A stretch of 64,000 bases of DNA, taken from the NCBI RefSeq assembly GCF_000166135.1, contig NC_014666.1:310001-374000 (forward strand), in the 5' to 3' direction. Below the pieces are notes generated by a model. The model had not been told where the DNA came from. It ran no database searches and was given only the letters and a program-made list of their open reading frames with translations. Below are positions 42,457 through 52,032 of this stretch, one piece after another (position 1 is the first letter of the stretch; every line of letters begins with the position of its first letter). Both the position numbers and the translations under genes were made by a program. This DNA is from Pseudofrankia inefficax. GTDB lineage: Bacteria > Actinomycetota > Actinomycetes > Frankiales > Frankiaceae.

Positions 42457-43565
42457 GAGGTCTCCGCCTCCCACACCAAGCCGCCGGCCGGCTCCGCGTA
42501 GCCGGCTGGCTCCGGGTAACCGGCTGGCTCCGGGTAACCGGCTGGCTCCGGGTAGCCGGCTGGCTCCGGGTAGCCGGCTGGCTCCGGGTAGCCGGCTGGC
42601 TCCGGGTAACCGGCTGGCTCCGGAAAACCGGCCGGCTCCGAGTAGCCGTCACCGGCCCGGTATTCGACGTCCCGGCTGGTCAGCTGCAGGAACGCCTCCT
42701 CCAACGAGCCGCGCTGGGCGGCAAGTTCGTGCAGGACGAGGCCGGCGGCACCGGCGAGCTCGCCGACCGCCTCCGTGGTCGCATCGTGCACGGTGAAGGC
42801 CGCGGGACCCGCGTCGGAGGCGGGCACCTCGTCGACGGCCAGCCCGCCGGCGGTCAGGACGGCCCGCAGCCGGTGCGGCTCGGGCCCCCGGACCCGTACC
42901 GTCGCGCCGGATGCCTGGTCGGTGAACGCGGCCGTGGTGGTCTGCGCGATCAGCCGGCCCCGGCCGATGACGACCAACTCACTCGCGGTCACCGCCATCT
43001 CGGACAGCAGATGACTGGAGACGAACACCGTGCGGCCCTCGTCCGCCAGCCGGTGCATGAGCCGCCGAATCCAGAGAATCCCTTCGGGATCGAGGCCGTT
43101 GACCGGCTCGTCGAACAGCATCACCCCGGGGTCGCCCAGCAGGGCGCCCGCGATGCCGAGTCGCTGCGCCATGCCGAGCGAGAAGCCGCCGGCCCGCCGG
43201 TGGGCCACGTCGGTCAGCCCGACGATCTCGAGGACCTCGTCGACCCGTCGGTCCGGCAGCCTGTTGGCGGCGGCCAGCCAGCGCAGGTGGGCGCGGGCGG
43301 ACCGGTTCGGGTGGACCCATTTCGCGTCGAGCAGGGCGCCGACGTGGCGCATCGGGTTGGTCAGGTCGGCGTAGCGCTTGCGGCCGATGCGGACCTCGCC
43401 CGCGGTCGGGCGGTCCAGCCCGAGGATCATCCTCATGGTGGTGGACTTGCCCGCCCCGTTCGGACCGAGGAAGCCGGTCACCCGGCCGGACCGCACGGTG
43501 AACGACAGGTCGTTGACCGCGAGCGTGCGGCCGTAACGCTTGGTCAGCCCGCGGGCGTCGATCAT
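42444..43565 (-). CDS. ABC transporter ATPase with repetitive C-terminal tail
   Basis: The 373-residue protein starts at the ATG at 43565. It has Walker A GPNGAGKST, signature FSLGMAQRLGIA and Walker B VMLFDEPVNGLDPEG, plus the DrrA-like C-terminal domain. After SRDVEYRAGDG, nine hexapeptides of the type GYPEPA form a low-complexity tail of 54 residues encoded by an 18-bp tandem repeat. The permease follows in the same operon. Confidence 0.88.
   Translation of the reverse strand: MIDARGLTKRYGRTLAVNDLSFTVRSGRVTGFLGPNGAGKSTTMRMILGLDRPTAGEVRIGRKRYADLTNPMRHVGALLDAKWVHPNRSARAHLRWLAAANRLPDRRVDEVLEIVGLTDVAHRRAGGFSLGMAQRLGIAGALLGDPGVMLFDEPVNGLDPEGILWIRRLMHRLADEGRTVFVSSHLLSEMAVTASELVVIGRGRLIAQTTTAAFTDQASGATVRVRGPEPHRLRAVLTAGGLAVDEVPASDAGPAAFTVHDATTEAVGELAGAAGLVLHELAAQRGSLEEAFLQLTSRDVEYRAGDGYSEPAGFPEPAGYPEPAGYPEPAGYPEPAGYPEPAGYPEPAGYPEPAGYAEPAGGLVWEAETSWPA
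42486..42647 (-). repeat. Nine-unit 18-bp tandem repeat in the ATPase gene
   Basis: Nine in-frame units run from 42486 to 42647 and encode GYSEPA, GFPEPA, six GYPEPA and GYAEPA. Most units are CCGGCTGGCTCCGGGTA(G/A) on the plus strand. The copy number may vary between strains. Confidence 0.85.
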
Positions 43566-44159
43566 CACTCTCCCCGCTCGGTGGTGCCTCGTTGTCGCCG
43601 TCGACCCGGATTCGGCGCCCATTCGGGCCAGACGGCGGCTAGGCGGCAACGACTGGTCGCAGTCTGCCCCTGCGATCGTGCCCCGGGCGATTCGGCGTCG
43701 TTGCCCCGGGTTGTCGGAATGGTCCATGACCCGCCCGGCCGGCACGCCGGTGGCGGAGCGAGGGGGTTGGTCACCCGGGGTGCGCCAGGAGCCTGCCGGT
43801 CGGGCTGGTCGGTCTGCCCGGTGAGGCGCGATTGATGCTGCGGCCCAGGCTAAGCCCATGATCCGGCGGTCCAGTCGGTGGGTAGGGGCCGGATGGCGGT
43901 AACGGGACCGCCAGATCGGCGGGTCGGCCGGTCGACATATGACCAGATATTGGAGATCCGGCACGATGGGGACGGCCGAAGGAGCCGAAGTGGGAGGGGG
44001 CCACGTGACCGTCGAGCAGCCGTGCGACAGGATGGCCCGGTGCCTGCCCGCCGGTCCCCTTCGTCCGCATCACTGGTGTCAGCGCCGCCGGTCGCGTCCC
44101 CGCCGGCCCAGTCAGCTTCGGCTGCGGGTTATCGGGAGTCAGCAGCCAGGACGGTCGCT
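43566..44159. other. Intergenic region
   Basis: About 590 bp between the ATPase gene and the small zinc-binding gene. Open frames here are Arg/Pro-rich shadows with no support. Confidence 0.45.
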
Positions 44160-44438
44160 GTGAGCGTCGGCCGGCCGGCGCGTCGCGCGGCTGGCGTCCA
44201 GCAGACGTTGCCCGTGCCGCTGCGCGGCCTCGGCCAGCCGGGCCGGGGCAGGCACGTTCCGGTGACCGCGAGCTGCGGCGGCTGCGACCAGCGCTGGACC
44301 GACGAGGCTGCGACGCACTGCCGGGGCTGCCATGGCCACTGGCCCGACCTCGCCGGCTTCGACGAGCACCTGCCGGCGTGCCCGGCCTACGTCTCGTTCG
44401 TGCCACCGAGCCGCAGCCGGGCGCGTAAGGCCTCCTGA
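44160..44438 (+). CDS. FDXHR-type small zinc-binding protein
   Basis: The last 58 residues (TASCGGCDQRWTDEAATHC, then RGCHGHWPDLAGFDEHLPAC) have CxxC, C-x2-C-type and FDEH elements found in small FDXHR zinc proteins of actinobacteria. I give the GTG at 44160, which has AGGA upstream; a shorter start at 44262 is possible. Monocistronic and divergent from nothing obvious. Confidence 0.6.
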   Translation: MSVGRPARRAAGVQQTLPVPLRGLGQPGRGRHVPVTASCGGCDQRWTDEAATHCRGCHGHWPDLAGFDEHLPACPAYVSFVPPSRSRARKAS

Positions 44439-44477
44439 CCCGCCGTCGGGTCGCGTTACCGCGGACCCCGGCGCGTG

Positions 44478-46460
44478 TCAGTGCTCCGGGCGTGCCGGCG
44501 CGAGACGTAGCGGCCTGGTGGGAGCGCTCGGGTCGTCCGCGCGATGCCGCGCGACGGTGTGCCGCCCCAGCGCCGGCGTCAGGAACCACCAGGCCGGGGG
44601 CGGGAACCACAGCGGCACGGCCCACCTCGGCTGCGGCCCCACGCCACCGAGCTGACCGGGGGTCCACGGCTCGTCCGCCGAGGCGTGCGTTCCGTCGTGG
44701 CCTGCGCCCTGCGCGGTCGTCACGGAGATCCCCAGCGGGTCGGCGGACCACGGCACCGCGTGCGCGGCGCCCGTCGCGACGGTGCCCGGCGCGGGCGGCG
44801 GTACCGAGGGCAGCGGCGGCAGCCGTCGGCCTGGCGGCCCGGCTGGCGGTCCCGCCGGGACCCCGGCCGGGAGCGCGGCGGTCCAGACAGGCGAGCTGGG
44901 TGTCAGCACCGTCGGGCGCCGTGTCGGCCCGCTTCCGACCTCCGGGTCCGATGCCGGCTCGCCGGTCTGCTCGCCGGACCCGGGCGACTCGGACCGGGGG
45001 GCCCGGAGCGGGGCTGGCACGAGGACCGAGACCAGCTCACCGGAATCCGGGGCGGCGGCCCTGGGCGGCGGGCCGGCCGGTGCCGGCTCGCGACCGCCTG
45101 GCGGCGGCACGGCCGGCCGCGCCGCCGCGACCGCGACCGGGGCGAGCGCGTCATCGAACGGCGCGATGTCCTCTGGGTCGACGGCGGGAACATCGTCGAT
45201 CGCCGCCTGTCCCGGGGCTGGACGCGCGTCGGCTGGCTCGTCGTCGGCCAGCTCCAGCAGCTCGACCGCGTCATCGACCGAGCCGGTGAACGACCGCCCG
45301 ACGTAGGCGAGCTCCTCGAAGGTCAGCTCGGCGTGCGCGAGCGACGCGGGCGGCTCCTGGGTCGGCGCCCTTCCTGCCGGCGAGACGGCGACCGCCCGGG
45401 TGCCCGCGGGCACCGGCAGGGCCGCCTCCGCGCCAGGCCGCACGGGCGCCGGGCCGTCACCGGCGTTCTTGACGGGGATCGGGGCCTGGACGCCCGCCAC
45501 CTGGACCGGGGCGGCCGCGGGCTTGGGCTCCGGAGGCGCCGGGCCGTCGCCGGGCCGTGCCGCGTGGGCGTCGTCCGGGCCGAAACCGGGGGTCGGTCTC
45601 CTGATGGCGGTCCCGCCCCGGCGGGGGGCCCAGGGCCGAGTGGTGGTGCCGAAACCGGCGACCCGAGGCTGCAGGAGGCCGCCGACGGCCGCGACCGCGA
45701 TGAACATCAGGACGATCGTCGAGCCAGCCGCCGTCACGAGGCCCAGCGCGAACGGGTCGAGCCCCGGCGACCAGCCGTCCTTCGCGTCGGGGATGGTCCT
45801 CGTCGCGACCAGGGCGGTGTAGTAACCACCCCGGATGGCCGCCCCGAGCAGCATGGCCGCCACGACGTCGCGCAGGTACCGCTCGCCCGGGCGGAAGGCC
45901 ACCCAGCAGAGCACGGTCGCGGTGGCCACGTTCATCACCACGGACAGGGCCGCCAGCACGAGGTCGTAGCCGAGCGTCCCGGTGGTGCGCAACGCGGCGA
46001 TCGTCATGAAGGACGCGGCCGACCAGCCGGCCCCACTCACGATCCCGCCGACGACCAGCCGGCGGGAGCTGGCCGGGCTGGTCGCGACGATCGCCAGGCC
46101 GGCTCCGGTCGCCAGCGGCACGACCAGCGCGCCCATGACGATCAGGCGCAGGTCGAACAGCGCGGTGCCGCTGTACTCGCAGGACACGGTGCCGGCGAGC
46201 TGGGTCGACCAGACCGCCGCGCCGACCGCGACGGCCGCGGCGGCGGTCCAGCCGGCGCCGCGAACCCCGCGGGACCGCCGACCGTCCGTGGTCAGCCGGA
46301 TCCTGGCGGCACAGGTGAGCGCCGCGAGCGCGGCCGCGGCGGCGAGCAGGTAGGACACGGCGATGCTCGGGCCGCAGGACGACGAGAGTTGTTCCTTGGC
46401 CGCCAGTCCGGATGCGAGCGATGTCAGATGAGGAACGGGGACAGCGGCGGCAACAGTCAT
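44478..46460 (-). CDS. MHYT-like multi-pass membrane protein with long Pro-rich tail
   Basis: The first 270 residues have seven hydrophobic segments, with GAAVWSTQLAGTVSCEYSG between helices, recalling the MHYT signature although the Met-His-Tyr-Thr residues are changed. The remaining 390 residues are Pro/Ala/Gly-rich and disordered. MHYT proteins are thought to sense gases or metals. No partner gene is next to it. Assignment is tentative. Confidence 0.6.
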   Translation of the reverse strand: MTVAAAVPVPHLTSLASGLAAKEQLSSSCGPSIAVSYLLAAAAALAALTCAARIRLTTDGRRSRGVRGAGWTAAAAVAVGAAVWSTQLAGTVSCEYSGTALFDLRLIVMGALVVPLATGAGLAIVATSPASSRRLVVGGIVSGAGWSAASFMTIAALRTTGTLGYDLVLAALSVVMNVATATVLCWVAFRPGERYLRDVVAAMLLGAAIRGGYYTALVATRTIPDAKDGWSPGLDPFALGLVTAAGSTIVLMFIAVAAVGGLLQPRVAGFGTTTRPWAPRRGGTAIRRPTPGFGPDDAHAARPGDGPAPPEPKPAAAPVQVAGVQAPIPVKNAGDGPAPVRPGAEAALPVPAGTRAVAVSPAGRAPTQEPPASLAHAELTFEELAYVGRSFTGSVDDAVELLELADDEPADARPAPGQAAIDDVPAVDPEDIAPFDDALAPVAVAAARPAVPPPGGREPAPAGPPPRAAAPDSGELVSVLVPAPLRAPRSESPGSGEQTGEPASDPEVGSGPTRRPTVLTPSSPVWTAALPAGVPAGPPAGPPGRRLPPLPSVPPPAPGTVATGAAHAVPWSADPLGISVTTAQGAGHDGTHASADEPWTPGQLGGVGPQPRWAVPLWFPPPAWWFLTPALGRHTVARHRADDPSAPTRPLRLAPARPEH

Positions 46461-46771
46461 GGCGATTCCTTGCTCGGTGACATCGTTGTCACTGTGTGTC
46501 CTATCCCGGACGCGGCGGTCTTGGCTTGGGGAAGACCACCAGAAGGCACGGACTCACCGGCTCGCCGCGATCGGGAACGGCGACCTCAATTCGGTCAAGG
46601 AGCCGGACGGGGGCCCGGCTACCTGCTACTTTCCGTCGCTGAACATGTGCTAGGGCCGATGGTTACGCGGTGGGTGCCGCCTGGCCGTCTTGGGGTAGTC
46701 GCGGCGCGGGTCCAGTCGCCGCCGCGCCGCCCCGCGCGGTCGGTCGCCACGGCGGACGGGAGGAAGCCGGC
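46461..46771. other. Divergent intergenic region
   Basis: About 310 bp between two divergently transcribed genes; no gene seen. It includes the start of a leftward promoter region with GTGACATCGTTGTCAC (46479-46494), an 8-bp palindrome that could be an operator. Confidence 0.5.
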
Positions 46772-47503
46772 GTGACCCTGTGCGGCCTGCTGCGGCTGGA
46801 CGGAGCGGACGTCCGCCGGTCCACCCTGACGGCGATGCTCGCCTCGTCCTCCCTGGGCCTGCCGGCGGCCCGCGGCGTCCATCTCGACGGGCCCTTCGGC
46901 GTCGTCACCGCCGCTGGAAGGGCGGGCGGCCCGATCCCACCGATCGTGGTGGACGACGGCGGGCTGATGGCCGTCGTGCTCGCGGGCCGCGGCCACCTGC
47001 GGCTCGCCGGTTGGCCAGCCTGTCCGGCGGGCCAGGCTGGCGACGCGGGGGAGCCGAGCGGGTCGGCGCGCGACGAGGACACCGCGGCCCTGAGTGTCGC
47101 CGCGGCCTACCGGGCCAGCGGCGAGCGCTGCCTGCGCGAGCTACCGCCGGACCGGCTCGTGCTCGTCTGGGACCCGGGCGCCAGACGGCTGTTGGTCACC
47201 CGCACCGGGCGGTTCGCCGCCGACCTGCTGACCTGGTCGGATGGGCGGCACCTCGCGTTCGGTACCGAGCCGGCGCAGCTGTTGGCCGCGTTCCGGGCCC
47301 CTGCTCAGGTCGTCGGCCCACGGCTGGACGGATCCGGCCGGCCCCGCCGGTTGGTACGTCGGCTGGCGGTCGGCGAGGGGATCTCGATCTCGGTGACGGC
47401 GGCCCGCCGCGGTCCGCGCCCGTCGCGGCCGGCCGCGCTGCGGCTCGTGCCGCGCCCGGCCGCCCCCGACAGCGCCGACCGTCACCGGATCGACCGAGAC
47501 TGA
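46772..47503 (+). CDS. Stand-alone glutaminase-like (asparagine-synthetase N-domain) protein
   Basis: The 243-residue protein starts at the GTG at 46772 with GGGAGGA upstream. It begins MTLCGLLRLDG, carries HLDGPFGVVTAAGR and RLVLVWDPGARRLLVTRTGR, and ends after LAFGTEPAQLLAAF. This resembles the N-terminal domain of asparagine synthetases and lasso cyclases without the synthetase part. The Cys is at position 4, not position 2, so catalytic activity is uncertain. Confidence 0.6.
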   Translation: MTLCGLLRLDGADVRRSTLTAMLASSSLGLPAARGVHLDGPFGVVTAAGRAGGPIPPIVVDDGGLMAVVLAGRGHLRLAGWPACPAGQAGDAGEPSGSARDEDTAALSVAAAYRASGERCLRELPPDRLVLVWDPGARRLLVTRTGRFAADLLTWSDGRHLAFGTEPAQLLAAFRAPAQVVGPRLDGSGRPRRLVRRLAVGEGISISVTAARRGPRPSRPAALRLVPRPAAPDSADRHRIDRD

Positions 47504-47569
47504 GCCAGGTCGAGGAAGGCGAGCGTGGCGCAGAGCTCGCGATCGTGTCCGGTGGGTCTGGCGCCGCGG

Positions 47570-47998
47570 TCAGCGCTCGGTGACCGTGCCGGTGAGCCGT
47601 GGCTTCAGCTCGCGGGTGACCGACCGCTCGGCCACGAAGGACACGAACGGGATCGTGCCGGCGAGCATGACCAGGATCGCCCGCCGCAGCGAGAACTTCG
47701 CCTTGGTCGCCAGGTTGAAGGTGGCGAGCAGGTAGACGATGTAGAGCACCCCGTGGACCGGGCCGATGATCTGGACGAGCTGCGGGACGTCGGCCGCGTA
47801 CTTCAGCGGTACGGCGACGAGCACCAGCACGACGAGGATGACGCCGACGACGTAGGCGAGGACCCGGTACGGCCTGTACGCCTTCGCGAGGGCGTCCGGA
47901 CCGGCGCCCGCGCGGCTGGGCGTGGCCGGCGCCGATGGCGGGCCGGGCACGGGCGACGCGGTCGCGACGGCGGCCGGGTCCTGGCTGGGTGCGGTCAT
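47570..47998 (-). CDS. DUF3817 membrane protein
   Basis: The 142-residue protein has an Ala/Pro-rich start and then three hydrophobic segments, with VHGVLYIVYLLATF and AILVMLAGTIPFVSFVAER, the hallmark of DUF3817 (YdzA-like) proteins of actinobacteria. Function unknown. It is followed on the same strand by no close gene. Confidence 0.85.
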   Translation of the reverse strand: MTAPSQDPAAVATASPVPGPPSAPATPSRAGAGPDALAKAYRPYRVLAYVVGVILVVLVLVAVPLKYAADVPQLVQIIGPVHGVLYIVYLLATFNLATKAKFSLRRAILVMLAGTIPFVSFVAERSVTRELKPRLTGTVTER

Positions 47999-48104
47999 CG
48001 TGGTCTCCGGCGTGATCGTCGTGGTGGCACCGGTGCGGCGGGTGCGTCCTGGGAGGCGGGCGTCGTCGGGCGGGGTGTCGTCGAGGGTCAGGCGGAGTCG
48101 AGGG

Positions 48105-48647
48105 TCAGGCGGAGTCGCGGGTGCGCAGGTTGGCCAGGTAGGCGTTGTACGCCGCCAGGTCCTCGTCCTCGGGGTCCTCGTCGTCGGCCGGGGTCGCCGT
48201 GAGAGAGGCCGGCACGGCGACGGCGGCGAAGACCAGGGGAGCGTCCGCCCGGGCGACGGCCGTGGTGGCGCCGGCCAGCCCGGTCACCGGCCTCAGGTCC
48301 GTCGCCGCCGGGTCGGCCGCGGTGACGGCCGCCTCGGGGCCGGGCTCGGCGGCCGGCGCCGGATTCGGCTGGCTCGGGCGGATCTCTTCGCCGATCATCT
48401 TGCCCCACAGGTACAGCACGAACGCGGTGAAGATCCACCACTCGATGCCGTAGAAGAGGTTCTGCAGGGTGCCGTGGCTGGACTCGCCCTTCGTCCACTG
48501 CCAGCGGCCCATGTAGATGAAGAACGCGATGAGGCCGAGCGCGAGCAAGTGGCGCAGCAACCACGCTGGCGAGAACAGCTTGAGCACCCTGCGCACATCC
48601 CTGACGCTACCCCCGACCCGGCCTGGCGGGATGCGGTGGTAGGTCAC
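48105..48647 (-). CDS. Conserved membrane protein with disordered tail
   Basis: Two membrane segments (PAWLLRHLLALGLIAFFIYM and WWIFTAFVLYLWGKMI) flank GRWQWTKGESSHGTLQNLF, a pattern conserved in actinobacterial membrane proteins that I cannot name further. The 90 C-terminal residues are Ala/Asp-rich. Starts further in (GTG at 48596) are possible. The gene lies 107 nt upstream of the DUF3817 gene and is probably co-transcribed. Confidence 0.72.
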   Translation of the reverse strand: MTYHRIPPGRVGGSVRDVRRVLKLFSPAWLLRHLLALGLIAFFIYMGRWQWTKGESSHGTLQNLFYGIEWWIFTAFVLYLWGKMIGEEIRPSQPNPAPAAEPGPEAAVTAADPAATDLRPVTGLAGATTAVARADAPLVFAAVAVPASLTATPADDEDPEDEDLAAYNAYLANLRTRDSA

Positions 48648-49209
48648 GCCTCACGTACCGCCGGCCGCCGTCCGAGCCCGTCGGCGAAGGCGCAGGTCAG
48701 GGCATCGGCGGCCAAGACGGAAAAAATCTTCCGAAATGACGGCAACCTGACAGGCTCCCCGAGCAACTACCACGTGAATGCCGAACGGAGTTCGCGCCAG
48801 GAGGTTCGGTCGGTGTTCTGGCCCGCTTGTTCCCCCGCTAACCCCCCCCAGCCGGGCGAGCGGGCCACCTAAACCAGCAAGGCTTCGCCAGGCACCCGCC
48901 TGGCCGTACCGGCGATCGGAACGTCCGTTGGCAGGCGGACTTCCATCCCCAACCGCTGCCGCCCGGCCCCCCCTTCCCGCCCGGGCGGCAGCGGTACTCC
49001 CGGGGTGGGACGGCACGCAGGAGCTCGCGGCTCGCGTGCCGTCCCCTCCGAGGTCCTGTTCTCTTTCGTACTGGTGCTTGATCGCCGTTTTGGCCCTGGG
49101 GTGGTTGCGATCGAGCCCGGTTTTCGACCCGTTTGAGGGCCGAAACCGCGATCATGAGGACGCCGGAACGATTCGATCTTGCCTGAGGCGGCGGCAGGGG
49201 GCGGCCTGC
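48648..49209. other. Intergenic region carrying repeat copy 3
   Basis: About 560 bp between two leftward genes. No gene is seen. It contains a GC-rich stretch and the 75-bp inverted-repeat element at 49079-49154. Confidence 0.5.
49079..49154. repeat. 75-bp inverted-repeat element, copy 3
   Basis: The arms are TGATCGCCGTTTTGGCCCTG and GAGGGCCGAAACCGCGATCA, with the inner loop containing GGGTGGTTGCGA. The spacing is one base longer than in the other copies. It follows the 3' end of the sigma-factor operon, which reads leftward and ends at 49210. Confidence 0.8.
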
Positions 49210-50547
49210 CTAGTCGAGGACGGCGGCCGCGAGGGAGAATGAGCTTCCGCCCGCGCCGGAGATGCTGATCGTGGCTGGCGTCCAGTAGGGCAGCCCGCCG
49301 AGGTCCAGCGTGACCACCGCGGTCGAGCTCGGCAGCGCGACCGTGAAGGTGCTCGACTGCAGGCCGGCCGCGGACACGGTCACCCGCAGGCTCGCGGCTC
49401 CGCCCACGTAGAAGGCGAGCTTCCCGTCATGCGGGCCGCGGTACGTCGCGATCGTGGCCGAACGGCCCCCGGGAATCCGCAGCCGGGTCGTGGAATGGCT
49501 GCCCTGCGGGCGCGGCGTCCCCCAGGTCCAGCTCACGCTCGTGGGGTAGCCGCGCTGCGCCGACCCGACCCCGGCGATCCTGCTGACGTCCAGGAGCTGA
49601 AACGGGATGGCGGCCCGTGCCACGACCCCGCCGTGGCCGTCGCCGAACACGACCCAGTCGGTCGTGTTCCTGTCGGGCAGGACGAGTTCGCTGCCGGACC
49701 GGAACGGGGCGACGCTCCAGCCCCGGACAGCCCGCGGGCGGTTGTCCTGACCCGAGGGGACCTGGCCGCCGCGGCCGGACGCCGCTCCCCGTTGCTGGCT
49801 GGTACTGGCGACGCTCTGCGATCCGTTGGCGGCTGTGGGGTCGGCCGTCGACTGGCTCTGGCCGGCCGACGGCGTGGCGCTCGGCGCGTCGGGCGCCTGG
49901 GTCGCGGGGGCTGGCAGCGGTGCGGCCGGCTGCGTGACGAGGGCGCGGGGCGCGGGCGTCACCAGGACGCGTGACGGCTTCGACTGACTCTGGACGACGC
50001 TCGCGATACCCGCGCTGACGCCGATCACGCTGACCACGGCGGCGAGGGCGCCGGCGGTGACCAGACGCGGTCGCGCGGCGCCCGCCCGGTGCGCTCCCGC
50101 CGACCGGGCGCTGACCGGGCCGGCGGCGGGGCGGGTCGAGCGCGGCCGGGTACGCGAGCGGCGGCGGGCGGTGTCCGCCGCGCGCTTGCCGGCGGCGAGG
50201 TCGCGCTGGGCCGCGGTCGTGGCGGTCAGCACCCGCGCCCGCAGGCTGGCGCTGTCGACGGAGTACTCCCCGAGCACCTGCTCGAACCGCTCGGCCAGCG
50301 GTTCCGGACCGGATGGCTCGTCAGCCCCGAATGGGCGGCCGGCGACCGGCGCGGTGCCGCCCGGTTCGCCGGTCCCGAAATCGTCGAGCGCGCCGAACGC
50401 GGAGCCGGTGTGGGCGAGATCCGCGGACGTCAGCCGGGCGACCGTGAGGTCGGCGTCCTGGTGCGCGACCGCGGGACCCGCGACAGCGAGGTCCTCCGGC
50501 CCGTCGACCGCGGTGGAACTGGGGACGCGCTTGCCACAGAGACTCAC
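49210..50547 (-). CDS. Sigma-factor partner: anti-sigma-like membrane protein
   Basis: The 445-residue protein begins at the GTG at 50547 (start SLCGKRVPSS) overlapping the sigma-factor stop. A single hydrophobic segment at about 165-187 (LVTAGALAAVVSVIGVSAG) separates an N-terminal cytoplasmic part from a Pro/Ser/Thr-rich linker and an extracytoplasmic beta-rich domain. This layout and coupling fit a membrane-anchored anti-sigma or sensor for the sigma factor, though no zinc-binding anti-sigma motif is seen. Confidence 0.7.
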   Translation of the reverse strand: MSLCGKRVPSSTAVDGPEDLAVAGPAVAHQDADLTVARLTSADLAHTGSAFGALDDFGTGEPGGTAPVAGRPFGADEPSGPEPLAERFEQVLGEYSVDSASLRARVLTATTAAQRDLAAGKRAADTARRRSRTRPRSTRPAAGPVSARSAGAHRAGAARPRLVTAGALAAVVSVIGVSAGIASVVQSQSKPSRVLVTPAPRALVTQPAAPLPAPATQAPDAPSATPSAGQSQSTADPTAANGSQSVASTSQQRGAASGRGGQVPSGQDNRPRAVRGWSVAPFRSGSELVLPDRNTTDWVVFGDGHGGVVARAAIPFQLLDVSRIAGVGSAQRGYPTSVSWTWGTPRPQGSHSTTRLRIPGGRSATIATYRGPHDGKLAFYVGGAASLRVTVSAAGLQSSTFTVALPSSTAVVTLDLGGLPYWTPATISISGAGGSSFSLAAAVLD

Positions 50548-51404
50548 GCCTCCCCTCCCCGCAGCGCCACCCGGCGGATGCGCGGACGCTTCCTGGCCGT
50601 CGCGCCGGCCCCGGCGCTGGCGGTCGCCCCGGCGCCGGTGCCACCGGCGGCCAGCAGCCGTTCCAGCTCGCTGACCGCCTTGGAGGTCTGGCTCTTCACG
50701 GTGCCGATGGAGATCCCGAGCGTGTCGGCCGTCTCCGCCTCGGACAGGTCCAGGCCGTGGCGCAGGATCACGCACTGGCGCTTGCGCAGCGGCAGCCGCA
50801 ACAGGGCGGACTCCAGGTCCAGGACGGCGGGGACGTCCGGACCGTTCGTCGCCTGGATGGGCAGCTGCCGGCCCAGCTTGGCGAGCACGTTGCGCTCACG
50901 GACCGTCCGGCGGATCCGGCCGGCGGCCAGGTTGGCGACGCTGCGGCGCACGTAGGCCAGCGGGTTGTCGGCAGCCTGGACCCGGTCCCAGTGCACCCAG
51001 GCCGACGTGAGCGCCTCGGCGGTGATGTCCTCGGCCGCGTCCCGGTCACCGCTGAGCAGGAAGGCGAAGCGGGCGAGCTCGCGATGGTGCGCCTCGAAGA
51101 ACTTCTCGAACTCGGCCTGGGCCGGTCGACCGCCCGCGTTGGCCGGCCGCCAGTCGGCGGTCGGCGGCTCCGGGAACTCCTCAGCCTGCGTCGGGATGCC
51201 CGTCGCGGTACCGATGCGGCGCGCGGTCGGGTCGGACGGCGGGAACGCGCGGCTGGCCGGCCGCGGCGGCGCGGTCATCCTTGACGGGGCGGCGGACCTG
51301 GCCCGCGCCGCCGATCGTGACGCCTTCGCGGACGCAGACCCATGACGTGGGCCGCCCAGTTCGTTGAGGTTCACGTCGTCGACGTACACGGCACGCTCCC
51401 CCAC
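50544..51404 (-). CDS. ECF RNA polymerase sigma factor (SigE family)
   Basis: The core begins near residue 95 with region 2 (FEKFFEAHHRELARFAFLLS, then DITAEALTSAWVHWDRV) and region 4 (LRKRQCVILRHGLDLSEAET, then IGTVKSQTSKAVSELERLL). This is the SigE-type (Streptomyces) ECF pattern. The first 90 residues are an extra disordered segment; the GTG at 51404 may be upstream of the true start. It overlaps the membrane partner by GTGA. Confidence 0.9.
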   Translation of the reverse strand: MGERAVYVDDVNLNELGGPRHGSASAKASRSAARARSAAPSRMTAPPRPASRAFPPSDPTARRIGTATGIPTQAEEFPEPPTADWRPANAGGRPAQAEFEKFFEAHHRELARFAFLLSGDRDAAEDITAEALTSAWVHWDRVQAADNPLAYVRRSVANLAAGRIRRTVRERNVLAKLGRQLPIQATNGPDVPAVLDLESALLRLPLRKRQCVILRHGLDLSEAETADTLGISIGTVKSQTSKAVSELERLLAAGGTGAGATASAGAGATARKRPRIRRVALRGGEA

Positions 51405-51676
51405 GGCATTGGCAGGCTCACGGCACGGTACCCCGTTCGGACCGTTGCGTAGAAGGCCGACGACGCTCCGGAACAGTGATAAGTCGGGGAATTCGGCAGA
51501 TATCGGTGAGGATCTGGGCGTCCGGAGGTTTCCGCGTTCGCCATGATCTTCTGCTCGGACCGGCCGGGCCAGGACCGGTCCACGATCCGTCTGTCCGCTG
51601 AAGGCCGCGCCCGTTCACGCCGATACCGGATCGACGAGGCGTTCCGGTGCCCACGGGGCGGGATCGGTGGCCCTGC

Positions 51677-51874
51677 TCAGACCGGCTCTGGCTCGGGCGT
51701 CGACGGGTCGGTCGGCGCCGGCTCGGTGAAGGGGGACGGCTCGTGCGGGGCGGGCGGCAGGTCGCCAGGGCCGTCCGGCAGCAGCGGCCCCGGGTCGTCG
51801 GGGATCGGTGCGTCGGGGTTGAGCGGCGGCGGATCCTGCGGCCGTGCCGCAACCCCGACCGGGAGGGCCTCCAT
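51677..51874 (-). CDS. Small Pro-rich acidic protein
   Basis: About 65 residues, with PPPLNPDAPIPDDPGPLLPDG as the main feature, start at an ATG at 51874. The strong Pro/Asp composition with no stop in this frame could be real, since similar short Pro-rich proteins occur in actinobacteria, but codon evidence alone is weak. Confidence 0.4.
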   Translation of the reverse strand: MEALPVGVAARPQDPPPLNPDAPIPDDPGPLLPDGPGDLPPAPHEPSPFTEPAPTDPSTPEPEPV

Positions 51875-52032
51875 GGTCAGGGCCCTACCCCTGGTCCCAA
51901 CCTGGAAACGCCGCGCCTTCGGAAAACGACCGACAGGGCCGATCACCGTGTCGCCGGCAGCCGTGGCCGGGCAGCGGAACGGCGCTGGGTCCGTCGTCGG
52001 CTCCGCCCCCTGCTGCGGACTAAGGTTGGCGG

